Positions 50,131 through 58,766 of a stretch of DNA of 64,000 nucleotides are shown in pieces (positions within the stretch are counted from its first letter, which is position 1; every line of letters starts with the position of its first letter). The DNA lies in assembly GCA_023392595.1 (NCBI GenBank), contig JAEVYU010000067.1, positions 17,182 to 81,181 on the forward strand. Direction: 5' to 3'. The notes beneath the pieces are model-generated. The model was not told the origin of the DNA, did no database searches, and worked only from the letters and a program-made list of their open reading frames with translations. This DNA comes from Bacillota bacterium (GTDB taxonomy: Bacteria > Bacillota > UBA4882 > UBA8346). The position numbers and the translations under genes are program-made.

Positions 50131-51582
50131 TTATTTCCTGGTATTCAACTCTTTCAACATTTGAGCGCCGTTAATGCTCTTGAAGTAAGCTTCATATTCT
50201 TTGAAACCGTCTTCAACCGATACATTACCGATAATCATTTTCAAAGCCAGTTCCTGGCGTTTTTTGATCAGCGAGGGACCAACATTATCATAAATAGCTG
50301 ATGCGCCGGCCGGAATAACATATTTAGGCCCGGTATACTTGCTGATTTCTTTAACGACCATTTTATTGTAAACTCCGGTCAATTCCGAGTTGGCGAATTT
50401 TCCTTCGAAGTTCATATCATCAAAATCAACGAATTGTTTTAGTAAATCGCTTTGATCCTCTCTCATCCCGGCACTTAAAGCAGCTGGAGTCGCTTTGATG
50501 ATCCCATTTTCCACCACATAATGTTTTCCGGGAAGTCCAAAGCGGTAAGCCTTAATGCCATCGGCAGTACCAGCCATCCAGGCGATTAAATTCACGGCAG
50601 CTTGCGGATTTTTAGATTTCGGACTCACTGCGAAAGCATCTTGTGTACCTTCATTTAAGGTTCCACCATGACCCTTCGGCCCTCTTAACTCGAAAATAGG
50701 CATTAAATCCGGTTTGGCATTCGGGTCCAGCCTGCCAATTTCACTGTAATAATAGAAGAAACGGTTATCATAATCAAAATTGGCTGCAGCTCTCCCGGAA
50801 ATTAAGTTATTGCGCAGGGTAGTGTTATCGCAAGTAGGAAATTCCCTGTCGAGAATGCCGTCTCTATACAAACGGTTAACGTACTTCAGACACTCCCGCA
50901 TTTCCGGACTGTTAAAATTGTCAACGTATTTGCCCTTTTTATTTTTACTAATCTCATCATAAGTGCCGAATGCGTTATAAAAGAAAGGCAGGTTATCCAA
51001 AAATTTCGAAAAAGAGAACGGAATACCATCTTTGATCTTCTTCATCTCAGTATAAAACTCTTCCGTTGTCGGCGTACTAGAAAGTTTCACACCATATTTA
51101 TTGGCGATATCCTTGCGAAGCCAGATTATTTTTTCCGATTCTTTGGCTCGCGGCACCGCAAAAATTTTTCCACCGGACTTCATATAATCAAAATACTTTA
51201 CCGGAATTTGTTTATATAATTTGGATCTTTTAACATATCGATCGATATCCGCAGCATAGCCTTTGACGGCATATCCGGGCACATTGGCCATAGCCTTAGT
51301 GACCTGGTAGACATCGGGAAAATCGCCCGAAGCCAATAGTACAGGAAGCTTATCTGCATAACTGTTCAGCGGGATATAAATCATTTTAATAACAATATTA
51401 TTTTGTTTCTCCATATACTTTTTAACTTCTTCCTGCAATGCCGGATCAGCAGCCATGCCCCATGTAGGCAGACACACGGTTAAAGTAACCGGACTCTTGG
51501 CTGAAAAGCTAACAACATTTGCAAAACAAAAAACCAACATGCAAACTAAAACGAATGATATAGTCTTTCTAGCTTTCAACAT
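50131..51582 (-). CDS. Extracellular sugar-binding protein (LplA-like)
   Basis: This 483-residue protein has a signal peptide (ISFVLVCMLVFCFANVVSFS). The mature chain begins with V-T-L-T-V-C-L-P-T-W-G and has V-L-L-A-S-G-D-F-P-D-V-Y, typical of the SBP_bac_1 LplA group serving oligosaccharides such as rhamnogalacturonan or uronate oligomers. No clear lipobox. It follows the two permease genes by 86 bp with an AAAGGGGG ribosome site. The locus with GH105 and GH28 points to pectin fragments as substrate (inference). Confidence 0.9.
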   Translation of the reverse strand: MLKARKTISFVLVCMLVFCFANVVSFSAKSPVTLTVCLPTWGMAADPALQEEVKKYMEKQNNIVIKMIYIPLNSYADKLPVLLASGDFPDVYQVTKAMANVPGYAVKGYAADIDRYVKRSKLYKQIPVKYFDYMKSGGKIFAVPRAKESEKIIWLRKDIANKYGVKLSSTPTTEEFYTEMKKIKDGIPFSFSKFLDNLPFFYNAFGTYDEISKNKKGKYVDNFNSPEMRECLKYVNRLYRDGILDREFPTCDNTTLRNNLISGRAAANFDYDNRFFYYYSEIGRLDPNAKPDLMPIFELRGPKGHGGTLNEGTQDAFAVSPKSKNPQAAVNLIAWMAGTADGIKAYRFGLPGKHYVVENGIIKATPAALSAGMREDQSDLLKQFVDFDDMNFEGKFANSELTGVYNKMVVKEISKYTGPKYVIPAGASAIYDNVGPSLIKKRQELALKMIIGNVSVEDGFKEYEAYFKSINGAQMLKELNTRK

Positions 51583-51667
51583 TATTCAATCCCCCTTTAT
51601 ATTTTCAAAATCCAAGCCAACAATTTTTTAAGTCAACCATCTCCTTCCCAAACCGGTTGGCTAATAT

Positions 51668-52522
51668 TTATCCCTTGATTGAACCCAGCATAATCCCGGA
51701 AATAAAATACCGTTGGATAAATGGATAAAACACCAAAACAGGCAACATCGCCAAAACCATAACCGCCATTTTAAAGTTGGAATAAACCCGGTTTGTACCG
51801 CTCTGAACGGAAGAGCTATCAAAGATCAACTGCCGTAAAAGAACCTGGATTGTATTTTTAGCGCTGTCATTAATGAACATTACCACGTTTAGGTACTGGT
51901 TCCAATAAAATACCACATAAAAAAGGGTAAGCGCGGCAATGATCGGAATCGATACCGGGATAACGATTCTAAACAAAATTCCCAGCTCAGAACAACCATC
52001 TAGCCGGGCCGACTCGATCAAACCTTCGGGAATTGAAATCAGGTAATTTTTCATTAATATCAAGTTATACGTTTGGATTAAGACCGGGATAAACAAGGAA
52101 GCATAAGAATCGATAAGTCCTAAATTTCTGACCACAATATAGAAAGGAATCACTCCGGCGTTAAAAACCATGGTCACAAAGATAAATCCCATGAAAAATT
52201 TACGCCCAATCAAATCTTTTTGAGCCAACGCATAGCCGGTAAACAGGGTCAACAACATGGACAAAACAGTACCCACCACCGCTATCATCATCGAATTGTA
52301 AAAACCCTTCATATAACCGCTTTGAAAAACAGTTATGTAACAGTCCAAGCTGAAAGATTTCGGAAACATAACAAAATTACCCTGGATAACCTGGGCATCC
52401 GGGGCCACCGAAGTTGCTAAAGCCATCCACAAAGGGAAAAGCACTGCTAATGCCATGAAAAAACATATCGCATAATTGAATATTAAAAATATTTTACGGC
52501 TCATGCTCATTCGATATACCAT
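51668..52522 (-). CDS. Carbohydrate ABC permease (LplC/YtcP-like)
   Basis: A protein of about 284 residues with six membrane helices and an EAA loop L-I-E-S-A-R-L-D-G-C-S-E. The S-L-D-C-Y segment and V-L-P-V-L-V-F-Y-P-F-I-Q-R-Y-F at the C-terminus are typical of the LplC group. I chose the ATG at 52522 because GAGGT lies 7-8 bases upstream; a GTG at 52531 is nearer to it. The LplB-type partner lies 22 bp upstream. No ATPase gene is present. Confidence 0.9.
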   Translation of the reverse strand: MVYRMSMSRKIFLIFNYAICFFMALAVLFPLWMALATSVAPDAQVIQGNFVMFPKSFSLDCYITVFQSGYMKGFYNSMMIAVVGTVLSMLLTLFTGYALAQKDLIGRKFFMGFIFVTMVFNAGVIPFYIVVRNLGLIDSYASLFIPVLIQTYNLILMKNYLISIPEGLIESARLDGCSELGILFRIVIPVSIPIIAALTLFYVVFYWNQYLNVVMFINDSAKNTIQVLLRQLIFDSSSVQSGTNRVYSNFKMAVMVLAMLPVLVFYPFIQRYFISGIMLGSIKG

Positions 52523-52544
52523 TTTCCACACCTCATCTCTTCCC

Positions 52545-53483
52545 TCATAAAATACTTTCTTTTAAAAACTTTTTACTTAAACTATTGGTGCCGAAAACCA
52601 GCAACAAACTCACCAGTGAAGTAAACAAACCGATGGTGGCGGCATAGCCGATGTTGCCGTTTTGAAGTCCTTCGGTAAAGGAGTAAGTATTCAAAACATC
52701 CGATACTTCATATACGGCCGGTCCGTACATAACCAAAACCTGTTCGAAAAGTCTCAGAATATTGGCTACTTGCAGTAACAGCACGACTGCAACCGTACTC
52801 CGGAGGCAAGGCAGGGTGATATGCCATAACCGTCCCCAATATCCGGCGCCGTCAACCGAAGCCGCGTCATATAATTCGAGATCAACCGTTGACAAGGTTG
52901 CAATATAAATAACCGTCCCATACCCGACATCTTTCCAAATATGGGATGTCGTCAGGATCGCCCGGAACCATTTAGGGGAAACCATGAAGTAAATCGGTTC
53001 ACCGCCTAAAGCCTTAATGACTTCATTCACAATTCCCGAACCGGGGGAAAGAATCATTACAAAAAGACTACCGACCACCGCCCAGGAAAAAAAGTGCGGA
53101 ATATATACGATGAATTGGATGCCCCGCTTGAGCCTAGCACTACGAAATTCATTAATCAATAATGAGAGAATAATCGGCAGCGGGAAATAAAATATCAGGT
53201 AATAGGCACTGATGATCAGCGTATTTTTTAAAGCCCGCCAAAAGTCCGGCGACAGGAATAAACGTTTAAAATTATCCATCCCAATAAATGATACATTTGC
53301 GCTAAGACCCGCATTGGTAAAAGCCAAGTAAGAGCCGATCATCGGCAAATAGCTAAAAATAATATACCAGAGGACACCCGGTAGCAATAATAGCAGCACC
53401 CACTTTTGCTGATTAAACCGGGCCCGGAATTTGGACTGGGGTTGGAGTTTAGGGGTGCCTATTTCCACTGAATTCATCAACAT
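52545..53483 (-). CDS. Carbohydrate ABC permease (LplB/YteP-like)
   Basis: A protein of about 312 residues with six membrane helices. The W-V-L-L-L-L-L-P-G-V-L-W and Y-L-P-M-I-G-S-Y-L-A-F motifs, and the EAA loop L-Y-D-A-A-S-V-D-G-A-G-Y-W-G-R, match the LplB/YteP family that imports complex uronate oligomers. The start at 53483 has GGGAG 6 bases upstream. It begins the permease-permease-binding protein operon, downstream of GH105 and an intergenic region with two perfect inverted repeats. Confidence 0.9.
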   Translation of the reverse strand: MLMNSVEIGTPKLQPQSKFRARFNQQKWVLLLLLPGVLWYIIFSYLPMIGSYLAFTNAGLSANVSFIGMDNFKRLFLSPDFWRALKNTLIISAYYLIFYFPLPIILSLLINEFRSARLKRGIQFIVYIPHFFSWAVVGSLFVMILSPGSGIVNEVIKALGGEPIYFMVSPKWFRAILTTSHIWKDVGYGTVIYIATLSTVDLELYDAASVDGAGYWGRLWHITLPCLRSTVAVVLLLQVANILRLFEQVLVMYGPAVYEVSDVLNTYSFTEGLQNGNIGYAATIGLFTSLVSLLLVFGTNSLSKKFLKESIL

Positions 53484-53613
53484 GATCACTCCCTTGTATA
53501 GTAAAAGCAAAAATATTTCAGTATTATTCACGATTCATAAACTGAATCATGAATGATTAATAAACCCTTTCACCGCATGGCTTTTAATTTGTTTCACCGC
53601 TTAAAACCGTCCT

Positions 53614-53661
53614 AGTAAAACGTTCTCTAAACAACTACTCAATAATTGTGAACGTTTTACT
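53614..53661. repeat. Perfect 12-bp inverted repeat, first of two
   Basis: AGTAAAACGTTC (53614-53625) and GAACGTTTTACT (53650-53661), with a 24-base loop, lie in the gap between GH105 and the permease operon. Confidence 0.8.
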
Positions 53662-53663
53662 TA

Positions 53664-53718
53664 AGTAGAGCGTATCTTCCCCATTTCTGATTGCCATTTA
53701 TTTACGATACGCTCTACT
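53664..53718. repeat. Perfect 13-bp inverted repeat, second of two, reaching the GH105 stop codon
   Basis: AGTAGAGCGTATC (53664-53676) and GATACGCTCTACT (53706-53718) are separated by 29 bases. The outer arm touches the GH105 stop codon. The arms resemble those of the first repeat (AGTARARCGTWTC-like). Confidence 0.8.
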
Positions 53719-54805
53719 AGAGCATTTCCCGTTCAACACTTGCCATCATAAAGGGAGTCAACCCTTTTAAATCATTGGTGGCGATTTTTTCACCAACATA
53801 ATATTGATAAGAACCATCCCGGTATGGCTTTCCGCCCAGGCCCGCAACACTGCAAATATTTCCCAAGCCGACACCACCCTGGACGTCCATCTTCACAAAA
53901 TTTTGAATCATCCCGTTAAAAGCCTTTTCCGCCGTAGCAACAAAATCTTTTTCAAGGTAATTCATGCGCACCCCTTTAAACATGGCGTAAGTAAACATAG
54001 CCGAAGCCGATGCTTCTAAATAATTACCTTCCCGGTTTCCCTGATCCAAAACCTGGTGCCACAAACCGGTCGTTTCATCTTGAACCTCGGAAACAGCAAC
54101 CATCACTCGGCGAAATATTCCAATCACTTCACCCCGTTTGGGGTGATCGAGGGGCAAATAATCCAAAACATCGACGATTGCCATTGTGAACCAACCCATG
54201 GCGCGGCCCCAAAAGTGAGGAGAACAACCGCTGACAGGGTTTGCCCATTTTTGGGTTTTACTTTCATCCCAGGCATGATATAACAGTCCTGAAATCGGAT
54301 CCCGGGTATGTTTTTCCATGAGCAGAATTTGGTTCGTTGTTTCATCGAAAAGCGCCGGCTCATGAAAAACCTGACCGTATTCGGCTAAAAACGGAGAAGC
54401 CATCCACAGTCCATCCAGCCACATTTGATAGGGATATATTTTTTTGTGCCAAAAGCCGCCGTCACTGGTACGGGGGTGGCTTTTCATCTGCAGGCGCAAA
54501 AGATGAAGCGCTTTCAAATATTTCTCCTCCCCGGTTTGGCGGTGCAGAAAAAAAAGAACTCTGCCGGTGTTGATTTGATCCAAATTATATTCCTCAAGGG
54601 TGTAACCTTTTATCGTGCCATCCGGCTGAATCATTGGATCCATGCTCTTCTTAATAAAATCCAGGTATTGATCGGTCCCCGTTTTTAACCAGACCCGTTC
54701 CATCGCTTTTAAAATACATCCTGTTTCATAGTGCCAGACTTGAAACGGCTCACAAGTTCGAATAACCGTATCGGTTGTTCGGACTGACCAATCAGGGGTG
54801 CTCAC
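53717..54805 (-). CDS. Unsaturated glucuronyl/rhamnogalacturonyl hydrolase (GH105, YteR-like)
   Basis: This 362-residue cytoplasmic (alpha/alpha)6-barrel enzyme removes the unsaturated uronic acid from oligomers made by pectate or rhamnogalacturonan lyases. Catalytic Asp131 lies in Y-P-Y-Q-M-W-L-D-G-L-W-M, a second conserved Asp (about 76) in N-L-D-Q-I-N-T-G-R, and the W-G-R-A-M-G-W-F motif follows. There is no signal peptide. The start is a GTG with AAGGAAG about 8 bases upstream. It is between the permease operon and the GH28 gene, all on the same strand. Confidence 0.93.
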   Translation of the reverse strand: MSTPDWSVRTTDTVIRTCEPFQVWHYETGCILKAMERVWLKTGTDQYLDFIKKSMDPMIQPDGTIKGYTLEEYNLDQINTGRVLFFLHRQTGEEKYLKALHLLRLQMKSHPRTSDGGFWHKKIYPYQMWLDGLWMASPFLAEYGQVFHEPALFDETTNQILLMEKHTRDPISGLLYHAWDESKTQKWANPVSGCSPHFWGRAMGWFTMAIVDVLDYLPLDHPKRGEVIGIFRRVMVAVSEVQDETTGLWHQVLDQGNREGNYLEASASAMFTYAMFKGVRMNYLEKDFVATAEKAFNGMIQNFVKMDVQGGVGLGNICSVAGLGGKPYRDGSYQYYVGEKIATNDLKGLTPFMMASVEREML

Positions 54806-54894
54806 AGGGCAACACTTCCTTGTCTAGAAAATTAATATGATATCCCAAACCAATTTCGCGAACTTATGGAAATAGTACAGGAAATATATCCTTT

Positions 54895-56397
54895 TTAAAA
54901 ATGAAAAGCTTGACTCTGGGCGCCATCCGTTAATTTGATTTGCCCTTCCTGAATGAAACGGCTATTGCCAATAATCTCAATTCGTTGAGTCTGCTGGCCA
55001 CCCAGTTCGATGAAAGTTTCCATTCCTTTTTCAATCTTGCAACCATGAATCAAGGCTCCGGTTACCTGATCCAAACGTATCACGGGCTGAGTTTTGTCCA
55101 TAGGTTCCGCCGTGCATCTTGACAGTTCCAGGTTTCCGGTTTTTTGAATTAAAAAAGCCGGGCCCTTGTTCCCCGTGATGTGGACATTGTTGATATAAAT
55201 GTTTTTCGTATTACAGCAAAACATACCTTCCTGCTTCATGGGATTCAGACGACTCATCATCGCAGGGATTCCTGGGATTGCGTTTTCCGCCATCGTCATA
55301 AACACATTATCAAAGGAGATTTCCGATATCGGCATCTCCGGCAAACCATATATAAAACCGGCGGAGGCATTCACTGCTGTTGCGGTAATATTACTGAAAT
55401 GGATCCTCCGGTAAACAGGAGTCGTTTCGTTAACCGGGTAAGGTTCCTTATCCCAAACGGCCCTTTCTACGCCTCCCTCTCCACATTGATAAAACATGTA
55501 AAGGGCAAAGGGACAAATCACATTTTTCATAATCAGGTTGTCGGCCCTGATGTCTTCGACAACTCCACCCCGGCCCCGTCTTGACTTAATCCGAATTCCA
55601 CGATCCGTGCCTTCAAAAACGCAATTACTAATCACAACATTGCGAATATCACCGCTCATTTCACTGCCAATGACTACCCCGCCATGACCATGAATCATCG
55701 TGCAATTGGATATCGTTATATTTTCACAAGGTACCTTGTTGAGAATCTTTTCCGTTCCGGATTTAAGCGTGATACAATCATCGCCTACATCGAGATGACA
55801 ATTGGATATATGAACATTTTGGCATGATTCGGGATTGATTCCATCCGTATTGGGAGAGTCTGGTGGATTCTTAATCATCACTTGATGAATGGTTATATCC
55901 TGACAGCGAATAGGGTTTAATGTCCAACTGGGCGAATTTATAAAAGAGACGCCTTCGATTTTGATATGGCAACTATCCTCAAAACTTAATAACCGGGGTC
56001 TTGGATATTCAAGCTTTTTAGCACGGAAAAGTCGCCACCAATACTCGCCTTGACCATCAAATACTCCTTGGCCGGAGATAACGATATTTCGCAGACCGGA
56101 ACCAAAAATCTGCGGGCAATATACCTGACGTTCAACCCCTTCCCATCTGGAATCAATGACGGGGTAATCTTCTTTATTGGAACTGAAAAGAACGCGAGCG
56201 CCCGTATCAAGATGTAATGATACATTACTTTTCAGATGGATCGGTCCGGTTAAAAACATTCCACTTGGAATATATACTGTTCCACCTCCCGCGGCCGCAC
56301 AGGCATTAATAACCTTGTTGAACGAATCCGTGCATAACTTGGAACCATCCGGGACTGCGCCAAAATCGACAACATTAAACATGGTAGTTTGTATCAT
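54895..56397 (-). CDS. Polygalacturonase-like glycoside hydrolase (GH28)
   Basis: This 500-residue parallel beta-helix enzyme has all four GH28 signatures: N-T-D-G (183-186), G-D-D-C (205-208), H-G-G (238-240, catalytic His) and R-I-K-S (269-272). It hydrolyses alpha-1,4-galacturonosyl bonds. There is no signal peptide, so it probably acts on imported oligogalacturonides or unsaturated digalacturonate in the cytoplasm, with GH105. The C-terminal 130 residues form extra helix turns. Ribosome site is weak; the gene faces the AraC gene across a 270-bp region. Confidence 0.92.
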   Translation of the reverse strand: MIQTTMFNVVDFGAVPDGSKLCTDSFNKVINACAAAGGGTVYIPSGMFLTGPIHLKSNVSLHLDTGARVLFSSNKEDYPVIDSRWEGVERQVYCPQIFGSGLRNIVISGQGVFDGQGEYWWRLFRAKKLEYPRPRLLSFEDSCHIKIEGVSFINSPSWTLNPIRCQDITIHQVMIKNPPDSPNTDGINPESCQNVHISNCHLDVGDDCITLKSGTEKILNKVPCENITISNCTMIHGHGGVVIGSEMSGDIRNVVISNCVFEGTDRGIRIKSRRGRGGVVEDIRADNLIMKNVICPFALYMFYQCGEGGVERAVWDKEPYPVNETTPVYRRIHFSNITATAVNASAGFIYGLPEMPISEISFDNVFMTMAENAIPGIPAMMSRLNPMKQEGMFCCNTKNIYINNVHITGNKGPAFLIQKTGNLELSRCTAEPMDKTQPVIRLDQVTGALIHGCKIEKGMETFIELGGQQTQRIEIIGNSRFIQEGQIKLTDGAQSQAFHF

Positions 56398-56441
56398 GGA
56401 CGTTTCGCTTTCTTTATTTTTCCTTCACTACCATGTTACTA

Positions 56442-56468
56442 AAATGCAACATATAAATCTGTGCATTT
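56442..56468. promoter_or_regulatory. Inverted repeat upstream of GH28, possible regulator site
   Basis: AAATGCA (56442-56448) and TGCATTT (56462-56468) form a perfect inverted repeat with a 13-base AT-rich gap, about 45-70 bases before the GH28 ATG in the divergent GH28-AraC region. Confidence 0.4.
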
Positions 56469-56654
56469 CTTGCCGTATTTTAAAAAACCTTGACATGTTT
56501 TGCTAATTTATTTTACCTTCGTCGTCTCCAGTGTCATTGAATTTCTCTTTTTGTCCATGGTCAGCTTTATTATATTACAATTTTCGTAACCCCCCTCCTG
56601 TGAATGGTTAGTAATTAATTCCTGAGAAATTGGGTACTCACTTGATGAAATTTA

Positions 56655-56663
56655 TGTTAGAAT
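56655..56663 (+). promoter_or_regulatory. Extended -10 promoter of the AraC gene, start codon near +1
   Basis: TG-T-TAGAAT is an extended -10 (5 of 6 consensus bases). Normal -10 to +1 spacing puts transcription start at about 56670, which is the A of the ATG, so the message may be leaderless. No ribosome site precedes the ATG. Confidence 0.4.
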
Positions 56664-56669
56664 ATTTTT

Positions 56670-57527
56670 ATGGGGACGGAACTAAGAGATATCTATAATG
56701 ATTTTCAAAACGACACCAACATTTTTTATCTTTGCTATAAAAATGCAGTCGGGCATTATACCATGCCCTCCAATCATTTCCACGATCGCTTTGAAATCTT
56801 TTATTTACTGACCGGTGAGAGATATTATTTTATTAAAGACCGCACTTTTTTCATTAAAAAGGGCGATTTGGTATTAATCAACAATTATGATTTACATAAA
56901 ACCATCGATACGGGCGTTCCAAATCATGAACGAATCCTCATCAAATTCAGTAAAGAATTTATCAGCGCTTCCGACAGCCATGTCGACGAAATTATGAAAT
57001 CCCTTTTCAGCTTCAATTTAATTCATTTCTCCATTAAGGCTCAGTCTATGGTGGAAGACATTCTGCAAAAAATGTTTCAAGAAGTGGATGCCAAAAAAAC
57101 CGGTTTTGAAATTTCACTGCAGTCTTTACTCATGCAACTGCTGGTCTTTTCCGTCCGTTACGTGGAAGATAATCCAACCCATATCCCGGAACATCCGACT
57201 CCCATTCACCAAAAAGTATCTGAAATTGTCCAATACATTAATCAACATTATGCGGAACAAATTTCCCTTTCTTCCATCTCCAAACTGTTTTTTGTAAGCC
57301 CCTATTACCTGAGCCGGGCCTTTAACAAAGTCACCGGTTTCACCTTCGTTGAATATTTAAATAATGTCCGGATCAAGGAAGCCCAAAAATTGTTAAGGGA
57401 AACCCGATTGAGTGCTTCATCCATTTCCGAAAAAGTAGGTTTTGGCAGTATCGCCCATTTTGGCAGGGTATTCAAGTCAATTACCAGTCAATCTCCATTA
57501 CATTACAGGAAAATTAGCCGGTTATAA
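56670..57527 (+). CDS. AraC family transcriptional regulator
   Basis: This 285-residue protein has an N-terminal cupin sensor (H-F-H-D-R-F-E-I-F-Y-L-L-T-G, then G-D-L-V-L-I-N-N-Y-D-L-H-K-T) and a C-terminal pair of helix-turn-helix motifs (L-S-S-I-S-K-L-F-F-V-S-P-Y-Y-L-S-R-A-F and S-I-S-E-K-V-G-F-G-S-I-A-H-F-G-R-V-F). It probably responds to a pectin-derived sugar and activates GH28 and the transport genes, from which it is divergently transcribed. The ATG has no ribosome site, and an extended -10 lies just upstream. A strong terminator follows. Confidence 0.92.
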   Translation: MGTELRDIYNDFQNDTNIFYLCYKNAVGHYTMPSNHFHDRFEIFYLLTGERYYFIKDRTFFIKKGDLVLINNYDLHKTIDTGVPNHERILIKFSKEFISASDSHVDEIMKSLFSFNLIHFSIKAQSMVEDILQKMFQEVDAKKTGFEISLQSLLMQLLVFSVRYVEDNPTHIPEHPTPIHQKVSEIVQYINQHYAEQISLSSISKLFFVSPYYLSRAFNKVTGFTFVEYLNNVRIKEAQKLLRETRLSASSISEKVGFGSIAHFGRVFKSITSQSPLHYRKISRL

Positions 57528-57536
57528 ATGATCAAG

Positions 57537-57569
57537 AAAAGCTGACTCATAAGTTTGAGTCAGCTTTTT
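57537..57569. terminator. Terminator between AraC and sugar kinase genes
   Basis: A perfect 13-bp stem, AAAAGCTGACTCA with TGAGTCAGCTTTT, and a 6-base loop, with a T-run after it. It serves AraC on the plus strand and possibly the kinase operon on the minus strand. Confidence 0.9.
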
Positions 57570-57599
57570 AGTTCGCCAGATACCCTTTTTTTCATCGGA

Positions 57600-58682
57600 T
57601 CAACGCTGGATACGGGCTGATCCTCCCTCTGCAAAAGCCTTCACTTGTTCAAGAGTAGCCATGGTAGTGTCCCCCGGATATGTCGTCAGCAAGGCACCGT
57701 GTGCCCAACCCAGTTTAACGGCTTCTTCCGGGCCCAGATCACTGAGGATTCCGTAAAACAACCCAGAGGCAAAGCCATCGCCACCACCGACCCTGTCGTA
57801 AACATCCAATTCACAGGTGGGTGCTTGGTAACACTTTCCGTCAACCCAGGCGACTGCCCCCCAACGATGCCGGTTCGTCGAGTGCACTTCCCTCAAAGTA
57901 GTTGCGACCACTTTCACTTGGGGATATTTTTCAATGACTTTATCAATCATCCCAAAGAAGATATCGGGATCCAATTTGGATTTGGCAGCAACTTCCGGAC
58001 CTTTGATCCCCAGTCCTTTTTGTAGATCTTCTTCATTACCGACCAACACGTCGACCTGCTCGATAATGCGCTGTAAAACCGCAAGGGCCCGTTCTTGCCC
58101 GCCCCAGATATTCCAGAGTTTTTCCCGGTAATTAAGATCGAATGAAACAACGGCGCCTGCCGCCTTAGCCGCTTTCATCGCTTCAATGATGACTTCCCCG
58201 GTAGTTTCCGACAAGGCGGCGAAAATGCCTCCGCTATGAAACCAACGGATTCCTCCCTTGAAAATAACATTCCAATCAAAATCACCCGGTTTCAACAAAG
58301 CGGCCGCTTCGTTTGCCCGGTTATAGAACACCACCGGAGCTCGCATTCCTTGACCCCTATCGCTATAAACCGTCGCCATATTGGGGCCGTTCACTCCATT
58401 GTTTTTGAAATGCTTATAAAAGGGTTTCACACCCATGGCCCGCACTCTTTCAGCGATTAAATCCCCCATGGGGTAATCAGCCATCGCTGTTACGATGGCG
58501 GTATTCAACCGGAAACAATCCGCCAGATTCGCTGCACAATTAAATTCGCCCCCGCTGACATGGATTTGGCATTGATTCGCTTTTCGGAAAGGAATTATCC
58601 CGGGATCCAACCGGTGAACAAGAGCTCCGAGGGAAACAAAATCCAAGGCACCTTCTTTGGAAACATTGAAACCGTAATTCAT
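57600..58682 (-). CDS. kdgK: PfkB-family sugar kinase (2-keto-3-deoxygluconate kinase-like)
   Basis: This 360-residue kinase has the PfkB marks: V-S-G-G-E-F-N-C-A-A-N-L-A (about 43-55), V-S-F-D-L-N-Y-R-E-K-L-W (substrate/nucleotide region, about 178-189) and D-R-V-G-G-G-D-G-F-A-S-G (296-307; catalytic Asp302). The F-D-L-N-Y-R-x-K-L-W motif is typical of KdgK, which phosphorylates KDG to KDPG. A different sugar acid substrate, such as gluconate, cannot be excluded in this operon. GGAGG precedes the ATG. Last gene of LacI-SDR-Gnd-LarA-kinase. Confidence 0.88.
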   Translation of the reverse strand: MNYGFNVSKEGALDFVSLGALVHRLDPGIIPFRKANQCQIHVSGGEFNCAANLADCFRLNTAIVTAMADYPMGDLIAERVRAMGVKPFYKHFKNNGVNGPNMATVYSDRGQGMRAPVVFYNRANEAAALLKPGDFDWNVIFKGGIRWFHSGGIFAALSETTGEVIIEAMKAAKAAGAVVSFDLNYREKLWNIWGGQERALAVLQRIIEQVDVLVGNEEDLQKGLGIKGPEVAAKSKLDPDIFFGMIDKVIEKYPQVKVVATTLREVHSTNRHRWGAVAWVDGKCYQAPTCELDVYDRVGGGDGFASGLFYGILSDLGPEEAVKLGWAHGALLTTYPGDTTMATLEQVKAFAEGGSARIQR

Positions 58683-58766
58683 TGTTTAACCTCCATTCCA
58701 ATCCATAAATTTACTATCGACATATCCATGATAAAACAATCGACATGGTTTAAAACCCCTAACGAT

